From Zoogloeaceae bacterium (GTDB taxonomy: Bacteria > Pseudomonadota > Gammaproteobacteria > Burkholderiales > Rhodocyclaceae): DNA of 23,947 nt. The notes under the pieces are model-generated. The model saw only the letters and a program-made list of their open reading frames with translations, had not been told where the DNA came from and searched no databases. The first letter of the stretch is position 1. Each line of letters begins with the position of its first letter. The DNA lies in the NCBI GenBank assembly GCA_031267345.1, contig JAIRZG010000230.1, positions 1 through 23,947 on the forward strand. The letters run 5' to 3'. The translations under genes and the position numbers were made by a program. Of this stretch, positions 6,253 to 15,380 are shown piece by piece.

Positions 6253-9200
6253 ATGCAAACGCAAGAAAGCTGGATTGGCGCGCAAGCCGCGCGCAGGTTG
6301 GCGGGAGTGACATTGGCGGGGTTCGTCGGAGCGGTGTTGGCGCAGAGCGCGCCGCCGACGGCGACATTACCGGATCACTTTGCCGCGCCAGTAATTTCAG
6401 ACCTGCCCTTGACCCTGGGCGGCAACATGCAACCCAACATCATGTTGTTGCTGAATACGGGCAGCATTGGACACTATGGTTATTTGCCGACCAACGCGGA
6501 TCGTTACCATCCCACCGGAGACTCGACGAGCGCTGCGAGTCCACAGGACAGGACTTATCGTTCTTCCTACGTCAACAAGATTTATTACAACCCGTCGGTA
6601 GAATACAAAAAACCACTTGGGATGAACCCGAAAACCGGCGTGGAATGGTCGGACGCGAATTTTTTCGCCGCGCCTATTGACGGCTATGGCGTGTTGAGCA
6701 CCGGAACGCGACGCCTCTCCGATAATTTCCGGGTAACGCACTATCAACGGAATTTTCCCAATAACACCGGCCTGAATGCCAATGGCACAGAACGCGCGTC
6801 CGACGATACCGGTGCTTTTTCCAATGGCGCCGCAGGTTATCCGCCGGAATACCGCGCGGATGGCGATACGGCGGCGGTCGGCAAACGGGCGCATTACAAT
6901 CGCTACGACTCGTCCCGTCCCTATTGCCGCTACAACCGGGGCTGGAATGAGGAGCTGACCGAAGACTTTCGCTATCTGGGCAATTTTGCCGGTAGCACCA
7001 TGCGTCCGAGGGGCTACGCCAATGGGGACTGGATCTGGAACAACAGACCTTCCAGCAACGCAAATTACGCCAAATATCGACGGCATTACATGAACTGTTT
7101 TGAGCCGATCCTCATCGGCGCCGCCGCCGACAGGGACAGTTATTACAACTATTCGTGCCGCGCGGCGGCGGAGCAGAATCCTGGCACGGCGGCAAACCCC
7201 TTGCCCCCGGTGGCGAAACCCGGATGGTACGACCCCAACGACAAGAAGCAATGCGTCGGCTGGTGGAAAGATAGCGAAAGAGGTCGCTCCATCACGGCGG
7301 CGGACAAGCGGCAGAATTTCGCCAACTGGTACAGCTATTACTATCACCCCACCTCCATGATAAAAAGCGTCCTGAGTCATACCCTGAATGATCTGGATCC
7401 GGAGGTGCGCATCGGCTACGCCGTGAGCGGCTGTTCCGATTCCTGTAACGGCACAAGCAGAAACGCCGCCAGCAATCCGCGCCACCGCGACAACATTGGC
7501 GATGGCGGCGGCAACGTGTCTATCGACGGCATGATCACCACGGGCTATGTCAAGCGCGGCGTACGGCCTTTCAAGGATTTTCCCATGAACGATCCTTCCG
7601 GCTATGCGGGCGCTTGTCCCTACGGACAGTGCAAAACGCAATTGCTCAACTGGCTTTTTGGCCTGAGCAGCGCGGATACGGATTACGCGGGCTACGTTAC
7701 CCTGCGGATGAGCCTGCAAGCGGTGGGCGAGTATTACCAGAATTACACGCTGACCGGCCCCTGGTCTACCACGCCGGGAATCAACCGCAGCGCCAATCCG
7801 AACAAGGACATACTGGCTTCGCGCATACAGGCCTGTCGCAAAAGCTATGTCATGGTTATGGCAGGAGGGAATTTCAGCAGCAATCTTCCCGTTTCGGCGC
7901 GACGGGCGGGCAATGCGGATAATGAAGATGGAATGCCAGTTTTTCACGCGGACACGACAAAGCCACCGTACAAATATATGCCCATGCTGCCATTTCGAGA
8001 CACCTACAGCAATACGCTGGCGGATTTCGCCATGAAGTACTGGAAAACCGACCTCATGCCTACCGCGCCCAACAATGTACCCATTGGCACGAGCGATCCA
8101 GCGTTCTGGCAACACCTGAACGTGCTGGCCATCCATCTGGATACGGATGCCAACAGCGTCAACCAGGATTTCATCCTGCACGGGATGCTTAACCCGCATC
8201 TGCTGAATACGCCGGGCTACAGCGATCCCAAAGCGTCGCCGCCGTATAACGTCTACAACAATACTTGGGGCTACCCCGGCGCGTCTTATGCTGCCCGCTG
8301 CAACATCGGCGCCAATGGCTGTCCCAAGCCGCCCTTGAGCGGCTGGGGCAATCCGAACCAGTCGGATCGCGAGGAGCAACCCCGAAATCTGCTGAACGGC
8401 GATGAACTGATGCACGCCGCCGTCAACAGCTATGGCTACTACATTTCGACGCTCAATCCTACCGAAATCAGCGACATGATCAAGCAGGGTATGGTCTTTG
8501 TGCGTAAAGACAACGCCATTTCGCTGTCTACCGTGAGCGCCAATAGCGGATCATCCCACCCGCCCATGCTCTATCAGGCCTCCTTCAATGACGACTGGAA
8601 TGGCAAGCTCCTCGGCAATCGGATCTGCACCGCCGCTGACGTGGCGCGGGATTACACCTATGATTACCGCAATCAAAAAGCCACGCTTTTGCAAAACGAC
8701 AGCCGTTGCCGCGAAGCAGGCGCGTTGTGGTTCAAGGCGGCGTGGGACGCAGGCAAGAAGTTGCAGGATCAGGCCAAGGTCGGCGCGCGCAACATTCTTG
8801 CCTGGAATTCCGAAAAGGATAAAGCCATCTTTTTCAAGGCCAGTGAATTTTCCGCTGCGCAAAAAGCCGAGTTCTGTGAAAGCGCCGACTGCGCCGCTGA
8901 AGTCGCCTATTTTTACGGCGACGCCGCCAACGAACAACGCAACAGCGGCGCATGGCGCTCGCGGCAAAACGCCTTCAAGACGGATGAAACCGTAGACCGC
9001 AATACGATTGCCGCCACGCCGGACAAGGCGCCCCGTGTTCTGGGCGATATTGTTAATTCCAATGTGCTTTTTGTCGGACGCGATGATTTTGGCTGGGCGG
9101 GCTTTGGCGGTATCGACTATGCCCTGCGCCAGGCTTACCGCCAGCGCAAGACCATGCCGCGTGCGGAAGCGGTGTATGTGGGCGCCAATGACGGCATGTT

Positions 9201-10689
9201 GCACGCCTTCAACGCCGATCCGGATCCGGCAAAAGGCGGCGGCAAGGAACTTTTCGCCTATGCGCCTTCCGCTGTCTGGCCGAAATTCAAGGCGCTGCGG
9301 CAGCCGGATTACACGCACAAATTTTACGTGGATGGCTCGCCCGCAGTAGGCGACGCCTGGCTCGACGGCAAGTGGAAAACCGTGCTGCTCACCTCCACGG
9401 GCGCGGGCGGTAGCGGCTATTTCGCGCTGGATGTGGAAAATCCCGACGCCTTTAGCACCGGCAATGTCCTCTGGGATATTCGCGGCCCGACGGTCGAAAT
9501 CAGGACCTCCGGCGCCATCGCCAGCAAGGTGATTACCGGCGCGCCCTACACGTCCGGTTTCATTGATCTCGGCTACAGCATCGGTCAGGGCAGCATCGCC
9601 GCGCTCAAAAGCAGCGTCGCCGGTCAGCCGGATTGGGTCGCCATCTTCCCGAATGGCTACAACAGCTACCTTGACCGTCCCATGCTCTACATCGTGGATC
9701 TGAAAACCGGAGCCATACGCGCCGACCTGAGAGACAATCTCGGACTGGTCAATTACACGACCGCCGACACCGGTAATGCCCCCGAAGGCCCGACCAAACC
9801 CAACGGTCTGTCTACGCCCGTGGCCGCTGATCTCAACCGCGACGGCATCGTGGATGTGATCTACGCGGGCGACTTGCGCGGCAACCTCTGGCGCTTTCGT
9901 CTGAATGGCGGCAAAGGCGCGCTGAAAATGGAAAGCGAAAAACTGTTTACCGCCGTCGGCCCGGACGGCAAGCTACAGCCCATCACCGCCCGTCCGGAAG
10001 TGGGGCGTGACCGCTCCGGTCATGTCATGGTCTACTTTGGAACCGGTCAATATATCGCCAGCGCCGACCGCGCCAACCGTGACGTCCAGACTTTTTACGG
10101 CGTCCGCGATCTCTGCGCGCTGGGTACGGAGATCGGGTGCGGCAGCGGCAGCGGCGCATTGAGCCGCAATCATTTGCTCAAGCAGGAATTTGTCTTGCAG
10201 GAAGACCGTTATTACGCGACCAAAGGCCAGAATTACGATGAGACCGTGCGCGTACTCACCAATAACCAGATGACGGGCAGCGAGCATGGCTTCTATCTTG
10301 ACCTGCGGGTGCGCGGCGCAGCGAACCAGGGCGAACGGGTGATTCAAACGCCGCTCCTCTGGAGCGACCGCCTGATCTTCAACAGCATCATTCCCGGCGA
10401 CGATGAATGCGAACCCGATGGCGATGGCTGGATGTACGAAATCGATCCTTCCGATGGCAGCCAACTGGAGTTTACGGTATTCGATCTGGATCACGACGGC
10501 GCTTTTGGCGACAAGAACGATCTTTCCAAAGACGGTCAGGCAATCAGCGGCAAACGGGTCGGCATGGGCGGCGGCCTTGCCGCGCGTGGCGATACCAAGT
10601 ACCACAGCAACGCCAATGGCAAGGTGAGCAGCGTCAAAAACAACAAACGTCCCGGTACAGGCCGCAAATCCTGGCAACAACTGCGCTAA
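6253..10689 (+). CDS. pilY1: PilY1/PilC-like type IV pilus-associated protein
   Basis: This 1478-residue protein starts at ATG 6253, 7 bases after GGGAG. A signal peptide covers roughly residues 1-32 (LAGVTLAGFVGAVLAQS). The N-terminal region has the PilY1 layout of a von Willebrand A-like domain (PNIMLLL at 61-67; CRKSYVMVMAGGN at 528-540), but the metal-site residues are changed (see findings). The C-terminal part is the PilY1 beta-propeller: AVYVGANDGMLHAFNA (from about 972), DGSPAVGDAW, and the calcium loop D1193-x-N-x-D1197-G-x-x-D1201 before VIYAGDLRGNLWRF. A second DxDxDG loop starts at D1411. Family members sit at the pilus tip or outer surface and act in adhesion, pilus extension/retraction balance and surface sensing. 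No minor pilin genes are adjacent. Confidence 0.9.
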   Translation: MQTQESWIGAQAARRLAGVTLAGFVGAVLAQSAPPTATLPDHFAAPVISDLPLTLGGNMQPNIMLLLNTGSIGHYGYLPTNADRYHPTGDSTSAASPQDRTYRSSYVNKIYYNPSVEYKKPLGMNPKTGVEWSDANFFAAPIDGYGVLSTGTRRLSDNFRVTHYQRNFPNNTGLNANGTERASDDTGAFSNGAAGYPPEYRADGDTAAVGKRAHYNRYDSSRPYCRYNRGWNEELTEDFRYLGNFAGSTMRPRGYANGDWIWNNRPSSNANYAKYRRHYMNCFEPILIGAAADRDSYYNYSCRAAAEQNPGTAANPLPPVAKPGWYDPNDKKQCVGWWKDSERGRSITAADKRQNFANWYSYYYHPTSMIKSVLSHTLNDLDPEVRIGYAVSGCSDSCNGTSRNAASNPRHRDNIGDGGGNVSIDGMITTGYVKRGVRPFKDFPMNDPSGYAGACPYGQCKTQLLNWLFGLSSADTDYAGYVTLRMSLQAVGEYYQNYTLTGPWSTTPGINRSANPNKDILASRIQACRKSYVMVMAGGNFSSNLPVSARRAGNADNEDGMPVFHADTTKPPYKYMPMLPFRDTYSNTLADFAMKYWKTDLMPTAPNNVPIGTSDPAFWQHLNVLAIHLDTDANSVNQDFILHGMLNPHLLNTPGYSDPKASPPYNVYNNTWGYPGASYAARCNIGANGCPKPPLSGWGNPNQSDREEQPRNLLNGDELMHAAVNSYGYYISTLNPTEISDMIKQGMVFVRKDNAISLSTVSANSGSSHPPMLYQASFNDDWNGKLLGNRICTAADVARDYTYDYRNQKATLLQNDSRCREAGALWFKAAWDAGKKLQDQAKVGARNILAWNSEKDKAIFFKASEFSAAQKAEFCESADCAAEVAYFYGDAANEQRNSGAWRSRQNAFKTDETVDRNTIAATPDKAPRVLGDIVNSNVLFVGRDDFGWAGFGGIDYALRQAYRQRKTMPRAEAVYVGANDGMLHAFNADPDPAKGGGKELFAYAPSAVWPKFKALRQPDYTHKFYVDGSPAVGDAWLDGKWKTVLLTSTGAGGSGYFALDVENPDAFSTGNVLWDIRGPTVEIRTSGAIASKVITGAPYTSGFIDLGYSIGQGSIAALKSSVAGQPDWVAIFPNGYNSYLDRPMLYIVDLKTGAIRADLRDNLGLVNYTTADTGNAPEGPTKPNGLSTPVAADLNRDGIVDVIYAGDLRGNLWRFRLNGGKGALKMESEKLFTAVGPDGKLQPITARPEVGRDRSGHVMVYFGTGQYIASADRANRDVQTFYGVRDLCALGTEIGCGSGSGALSRNHLLKQEFVLQEDRYYATKGQNYDETVRVLTNNQMTGSEHGFYLDLRVRGAANQGERVIQTPLLWSDRLIFNSIIPGDDECEPDGDGWMYEIDPSDGSQLEFTVFDLDHDGAFGDKNDLSKDGQAISGKRVGMGGGLAARGDTKYHSNANGKVSSVKNNKRPGTGRKSWQQLR

Positions 10690-10920
10690 GTCCTTGCGGA
10701 CGGCGAGGCGCGCCTGCGGCGCGGGGGGTGTTTGGGATTGAACCGCAATCCCGCCGCGTCGCTGCGCGGAAACAAGGGCGCGGCGGCGCGGCGGGCCGAA
10801 GGCTCGCGCGTCCAGACCGCGGCGCATCCTGCGCTTTCCGCCCGCGCTGGTCGGTTATGGCATTCTGCTTTCCTTTTGTGACCCTGCCCTTCCGGGCATG
10901 GGCAGTGGCGTAGCGCCGCG
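10690..10920. other. G+C-rich convergent intergenic region with hairpins
   Basis: This 231-base gap lies between two convergent genes. It contains a perfect hairpin GGGATTG/CAATCCC (10734-10740 with 10746-10752, loop AACCG), a second potential stem CTGCCC/GGGCAG near 10884-10905, and GGCG/CGCC just before the SNF2 stop codon. None is followed by a clear T tract, so they are not called as Rho-independent terminators, although one may serve both strands. Open frames here are continuations of antisense frames and are not genes. Confidence 0.45.
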
Positions 10921-12951
10921 TCACAGGGACGCAAACAGGGCGGCGAGGTCTTCGGGGGTGAATTTGGGAGCGTTGGCCTGACCTTCGGAAAGAATGCTGC
11001 TGACCAGGCTGGCTTTTTTCTCTTGCAGGGCAAGGATTTTTTCTTCGATGCTGCCCGCGACAATCAGCTTGTATACGAACACCGGCTTGTCCTGACCCAG
11101 ACGGTGGGCGCGGTCGGTAGCCTGATTTTCCACCGCCGGATTCCACCAGGGGTCGTAGTGGATGATGGTGTCCGCCGCCGTCAGGTTCAGCCCCACGCCG
11201 CCCGCTTTCAGGCTGATGAGAAAAACCGGCGCGGCTCCGGCCTGAAACGCCTTGATCGGCGTTTCCCGATCGCGCGTCTCGCCGGTGAGGCGCAGATAGC
11301 GCAAACGGGCGTTATCCAGTTCGATCTGGATGAGATCGAGCATGGCGGTGAATTGCGAGAACAGCAGAATGCGCCGCCCTTCCGCCGCCATTTCCGGCAG
11401 CATGTCCATGAGCAGATCGAGCTTGGCGCTTTCCCGGATCTTGCGCGCGGCGGCGGATTTAACCAGACGCGGATCGCAGCAGACCTGCCGCAGTTTCAGG
11501 AGCGCGTCGAGAATGACTATCTGGCTGCGCATCAATCCGTGTTCGGCGATTTGGGCGCGTACCCGTTCATCCATCGCGGCGCGCACCGTGGCGTACAAAT
11601 CGCGCTGGCTGCCGACAAGCTCCACGCTGCGAATGATGGTGGTCTTGGGGGGAAGTTCGGTCGCCACTTCGTCTTTTTTCCGGCGCAGGATAAAGGGGCG
11701 GATGCGTCGCGCCAGCAGGTCGCGGCGCAAGGCGTCGCCATGTTTTTCGATGGGATTGCGCCACATGCGGGTAAAACTTTTCAGGTCGCCCAGAAATCCC
11801 GGCAGGAGAAAATCGAACTGCGTCCACAATTCGCCCAGGTGATTTTCAAGCGGTGTGCCCGTAAGACAAAGACGATGCGTGGCGTCGATGCGGCGGATTT
11901 CTTTCGCGCCCTTGCTGCGCGCGTTCTTCACCACCTGCGCTTCATCCAGCGCCAACAGGTAATAACGGTGAGCGCGCAAGGCTTCGCCATCGCGCCAGAG
12001 CAACGGATAGGTAGTAAGAATAACGTCATATTCCGGAATATGGGCGAAGCGGTGCTGGCGGCCTTGGCCGTGCAGGCTCAACACGCGCAGATCGGGCGCG
12101 TAGCGGGCGGCTTCGTTTTTCCAGTTGAAAATGAGCGAGGTGGGCAATACCACCAGCGCGGGATGGATCAGGCGTCCGGCTTCCTTTTCGCAGAGCAGGT
12201 GCGCCAACGTCTGCGCGGTCTTGCCCAAGCCCATGTCATCGGCAAGAATGCCGGAAAGTTCATGTTGGCGCAGGTATTGCAGCCAGGCCAGACCCCGGCG
12301 TTGATAATCGCGCAGTTCGAGGCGTAGTCCCCTGGGTGGCTCGACCGCCTGTACGCCCTGCGCGTCGCGCAGACGTTCCGCCAGTTGGCGCACGGATTCC
12401 GGCCCGTGAAACTGCCAGCGGCGCGCATCGAGCAGAAAATCCAGACGTTTGGCGTCAAAGCGGGAAAGGCGCAACGGCCCGTAGCGATGCCCATCGAAGA
12501 GATCAATCAACAGGCGGACCAGCGGCTTGACGCGCTCGGCGCGCACCCGCAGGCAGCGGTTATCCGCGCTGAAGAGCAGGATGTTCTCGCCATCGGGGAT
12601 GTCGGCCAGCGACAAGGCGTCCAGCCAGCGCGTCTCGCGGCGCAGCAGGTCGGCGAGCAGGGCGGCGAGCGGCAGACGTTCGCCCGCCGCCAGCACGCTC
12701 ATGTCCAGATCGATCCCGTCATTGCCGGTTTCCCGGACATTGGCTTCCCAGCCTTCGACTTCCAGCATTTTCGGCGCAGGCCTGATGATTGCGGGCAGCG
12801 TGCTTTTCGGCGGGTTTTCCCGACGCGCGAAAGCGCGTTTGTTTTCCACCGCCTGGCTCAAATTCCTGAGATCGTTAATCCACGACAACACACCGGGCGA
12901 GGGTTCCGGCGCGGAAACAGCGGTTTTGGCATGGGCGGGAGTCGTCACCAT
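10921..12951 (-). CDS. SNF2-family (DEAD/DEAH-like) ATPase, short form
   Basis: This 676-residue SWI2/SNF2-type double-stranded DNA translocase contains all core motifs: DDMGLGKT (K244, Walker A), LDEAQ (336-339, Walker B), LTGTP (363-367), SQF (532-534), AGGVGLNL (583-590) and QATDRAHRLGQ (610-620). It acts on DNA or DNA-bound proteins; the target cannot be told from sequence. The ATG at 12951 overlaps the ubiB stop as ATGGTGA, suggesting translational coupling. The frame is open to 13221, but that part lies antisense-free within ubiB in another frame and looks non-coding. Many bacterial relatives have roughly 1000 or more residues with an N-terminal SWIM zinc finger. Here only about 200 residues precede the helicase core and no zinc finger is visible. 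Confidence 0.88.
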   Translation of the reverse strand: MVTTPAHAKTAVSAPEPSPGVLSWINDLRNLSQAVENKRAFARRENPPKSTLPAIIRPAPKMLEVEGWEANVRETGNDGIDLDMSVLAAGERLPLAALLADLLRRETRWLDALSLADIPDGENILLFSADNRCLRVRAERVKPLVRLLIDLFDGHRYGPLRLSRFDAKRLDFLLDARRWQFHGPESVRQLAERLRDAQGVQAVEPPRGLRLELRDYQRRGLAWLQYLRQHELSGILADDMGLGKTAQTLAHLLCEKEAGRLIHPALVVLPTSLIFNWKNEAARYAPDLRVLSLHGQGRQHRFAHIPEYDVILTTYPLLWRDGEALRAHRYYLLALDEAQVVKNARSKGAKEIRRIDATHRLCLTGTPLENHLGELWTQFDFLLPGFLGDLKSFTRMWRNPIEKHGDALRRDLLARRIRPFILRRKKDEVATELPPKTTIIRSVELVGSQRDLYATVRAAMDERVRAQIAEHGLMRSQIVILDALLKLRQVCCDPRLVKSAAARKIRESAKLDLLMDMLPEMAAEGRRILLFSQFTAMLDLIQIELDNARLRYLRLTGETRDRETPIKAFQAGAAPVFLISLKAGGVGLNLTAADTIIHYDPWWNPAVENQATDRAHRLGQDKPVFVYKLIVAGSIEEKILALQEKKASLVSSILSEGQANAPKFTPEDLAALFASL

Positions 12952-14465
12952 GATCGGAACAGCATCAGCGCCAGCAGCGCCGCCAGCAGCGCCAGCCAGC
13001 GGTTTTGTCCGCGCAGGGCGGCGTGGATGCGGCGCATCTCTTTTTGTACGGCTTTGTCCGGCAGATCGCTGGCGGGTTGCAGGGCGCGTTCCAGGAGGCG
13101 CGGCAGTTGCGGCAGACGTTGCGCCCATTGCGGCGCTTCCCGTCGCACTCCGTGCATAAAGCCGCGCCAACCCAGTTGTTCGTTCATCCAGCGTTCGAGA
13201 AAGGGTTTGGCGGTTTTCCACAAATCCAGTTCCGGATCAAGCTGTCGTCCCAGCCCTTCGATATTCAGCAGGGTTTTTTGCAGCATGATGAGTTGCGGCT
13301 GAATCTCCACATTGAAGCGGCGACTGGTCTGAAAAAGGCGCAGCAACACCTTGCCAAAGGAAATATCCTTCAGGGGACGATCGAAAACGGGTTCGCAGAC
13401 GGCGCGTATCGCCGCCTCGAACTCATCGATGCGCGTATCCCGCGGCGCCCAGCCGGATTCCACATGCGCCTCGGCTACCCGTTTGTAATCGCGCCGGAAA
13501 AAAGCGAGAAAATTTTGCGCCAGATAATTTTTGTCGGTATCCGTGAGTGTGCCGACAATGCCGAAGTCCAGCGCGATGTAGCGACCATCGTCCTGCACGA
13601 AAATGTTGCCGGGGTGCATGTCGGCGTGAAAAAAACCGTCGCGGAACACCTGGGTGAAAAAAATCTCCACGCCCGCCGTGGATAGCCGTTGCAAATCTAT
13701 GCCGCGCGCGCGCAGGGCGTCTGTCCGGGAAATGGGCGTCCCCTGCATCCGCTGCATCACCATTACCGTCGGTGTACACCAGTCCCAGAAAACTTCCGGC
13801 ACGATGAGCAGATCGGAATCAAGAAAATTGCGCCGCAGCTGCGAACAATTGGCGGCCTCGCGCATCAAATCCAGTTCGTCGCGCAGGTACTTGGCGAATT
13901 CCGCCACCACCGCGCGCGGCTTCAGGCGACGACCATCCAGCCAGGCTTTTTCCAGCAACCAGGCCGCCATATCCATCAGCGCCAGATCATGATCGATGAC
14001 GCCGCGCATGTCCGGACGCAGAATCTTCACCGCCACTTCGCGCCCATCCGGCAAGGTTGCGAAATGCACCTGCGCGATGGAAGCCGAAGCAACGCACACC
14101 GAATCAAAAGCACCGAAAACTTCCTGCGCAGGCCGTCCATACGCGCGTTCGATTTCGGCAAGGGCAATTTTCGGCGCGAACGGCGGCACCTGATCCTGCA
14201 AACGCGCCAGTTCGTCGGCAATATCCGGCGGCAACAAATCGCGGCGAGTGGAGAGCATCTGCCCGAATTTGACAAAAATCGGTCCCAGCCGCTCCAGCGC
14301 CAGACGCAACCGCTCCGCCCTTGGGCGCGTCAAATCCCGCCAGAACAACAGCCGCCGTCCCCAACGCGCCAATCCATGCGCCGCCGCCATGTCCAGCACC
14401 ATATCGTCCAGCCCGTAACGGGCGGCGATAAAAAGAATTTTGAGCAAACGGAAAAAACGCATCAT
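12945..14465 (-). CDS. ubiB: ubiquinone biosynthesis kinase-like protein UbiB
   Basis: This 506-residue member of the ABC1/ADCK/UbiB atypical kinase family has the KxGQ motif (KFGQ, 66-69), an alanine-rich nucleotide loop (SASIAQVH, 127-134), the invariant lysine K147 (AVKILRP), the catalytic loop HADMHPGN (280-287) and the metal-binding DFG (300-302). The C-terminus (about 488-506, WLALLAALLALMLF) is a membrane anchor, as in other UbiB proteins, placing it at the inner membrane. It is needed for coenzyme Q synthesis, probably by extracting hydrophobic intermediates using ATP. The start has no clear Shine-Dalgarno sequence. A TATACT -10-like box (14507-14512, minus) lies about 42 bases upstream without a good -35 partner. 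ubiE and ubiJ, its neighbours in E. coli, are not in the window. Confidence 0.95.
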   Translation of the reverse strand: MMRFFRLLKILFIAARYGLDDMVLDMAAAHGLARWGRRLLFWRDLTRPRAERLRLALERLGPIFVKFGQMLSTRRDLLPPDIADELARLQDQVPPFAPKIALAEIERAYGRPAQEVFGAFDSVCVASASIAQVHFATLPDGREVAVKILRPDMRGVIDHDLALMDMAAWLLEKAWLDGRRLKPRAVVAEFAKYLRDELDLMREAANCSQLRRNFLDSDLLIVPEVFWDWCTPTVMVMQRMQGTPISRTDALRARGIDLQRLSTAGVEIFFTQVFRDGFFHADMHPGNIFVQDDGRYIALDFGIVGTLTDTDKNYLAQNFLAFFRRDYKRVAEAHVESGWAPRDTRIDEFEAAIRAVCEPVFDRPLKDISFGKVLLRLFQTSRRFNVEIQPQLIMLQKTLLNIEGLGRQLDPELDLWKTAKPFLERWMNEQLGWRGFMHGVRREAPQWAQRLPQLPRLLERALQPASDLPDKAVQKEMRRIHAALRGQNRWLALLAALLALMLFRSW

Positions 14466-14567
14466 CTTCAGGAAACAGGGAAAGCGGAACGAACGGAAAG
14501 AGAGGGAGTATAGAGGACAGACGCTGGAGGGGGGTTACATTGATCGCGCCGCGTCACGCCGACAACT

Positions 14568-15380
14568 TTACCTGTCCCCTGTTTTTGGTCTGCTGAAACG
14601 CTGGCGTACTTCGCGTATCCGTTGGTGGTCAAGCTCGGCGATAACGAGGCCGCAACCCTTGCCCTTGCGGTCGAGAATGTCGCCCCAGGGATCGAGAATC
14701 AGGCTGTTGCCGTGGGTGCGCCTGCCGTTGGGATGTCGACCGCCTTGCGCGGGCGCGAGCAGGTAGCACTGGTTTTCGATGGCGCGGGCGCGCAGGAGGA
14801 TTTCCCAATGATCGCGTCCGGTGCGCTCGGTAAAAGCGGCGGGAACCAGAATCAGATCCGGCGTTCCCAACGCCCGGTACAGTTCGGGAAAACGCAGATC
14901 GTAACAGATGGAAAGCCCGATGCGCCCGAATGGCGTTTCCAGCGCCACCGGCGTATCGCCGGGCAGGATGCTGGCGGCTTCGTCATAGTGTTCGCGCCCA
15001 TTGTCGAAGGCGAACAGATGGATTTTGTCGTAGCGGGCGCGGCACACGCCCGTTGGATCGAAGACCAGGGCGCTGTTGTAAATGCGCCCCGGCGTATCCG
15101 AACGCAAGGGTATGGAACCGGCGCACAACCACAAGCGATGCCGCAAGGCGGTCTCTTGCAGCCAGTCCTGGATGAGGCCTGCGCCAAAGGGTTCGCTGGC
15201 GGCAAAACGGGCGGCGGCGTCATCGTCCAGAATGGGGAAAAATTCCGGCAAGGCCGCAAGCTGCGCCCCCGCATCCGCCGCCTGCGCCAGCAAACGCGCC
15301 GCGAGCGCGAGGTTTTCCGCCACCAACGCGCCGGATACCATCTGCACCCCCGCCAGTCGCGCGTTTTGCGGCGCGCTCAT
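14568..15380 (-). CDS. nitrilase-family amidase (deaminated glutathione amidase-like)
   Basis: This 270-residue carbon-nitrogen hydrolase has the Glu-Lys-Cys triad at E46 (LPEFF), K119 (YDKIHLF) and C159 (SICYDLRFPELY). The Nit1-type signatures KIHLF, GLSICYDLRFPE, PAAFTERTGRDHWEILLRARAIENQCY and HGNSLILDPWG indicate the subgroup that hydrolyses deaminated glutathione, a metabolite-repair reaction. The exact substrate is inferred. Its start overlaps the stop of yhdP (ATGA at 15377-15380), so it is translated from the same transcript. yhdP followed by this amidase is a common pair in proteobacteria; tldD, which often follows, is absent here. Confidence 0.92.
   Translation of the reverse strand: MSAPQNARLAGVQMVSGALVAENLALAARLLAQAADAGAQLAALPEFFPILDDDAAARFAASEPFGAGLIQDWLQETALRHRLWLCAGSIPLRSDTPGRIYNSALVFDPTGVCRARYDKIHLFAFDNGREHYDEAASILPGDTPVALETPFGRIGLSICYDLRFPELYRALGTPDLILVPAAFTERTGRDHWEILLRARAIENQCYLLAPAQGGRHPNGRRTHGNSLILDPWGDILDRKGKGCGLVIAELDHQRIREVRQRFSRPKTGDR

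Noticed and set aside
6397..8415. 672-residue open frame on the minus strand opposite the pilY1-like gene
   Set aside because: It lacks a ribosome site and any recognisable domain, and lies wholly inside a well-supported gene.
12952..13221. 90-codon upstream extension of the SNF2 gene inside ubiB
   Set aside because: It is Arg/Ala/Thr-rich with no domain and overlaps the ubiB coding frame; the ATGGTGA junction is a better start.
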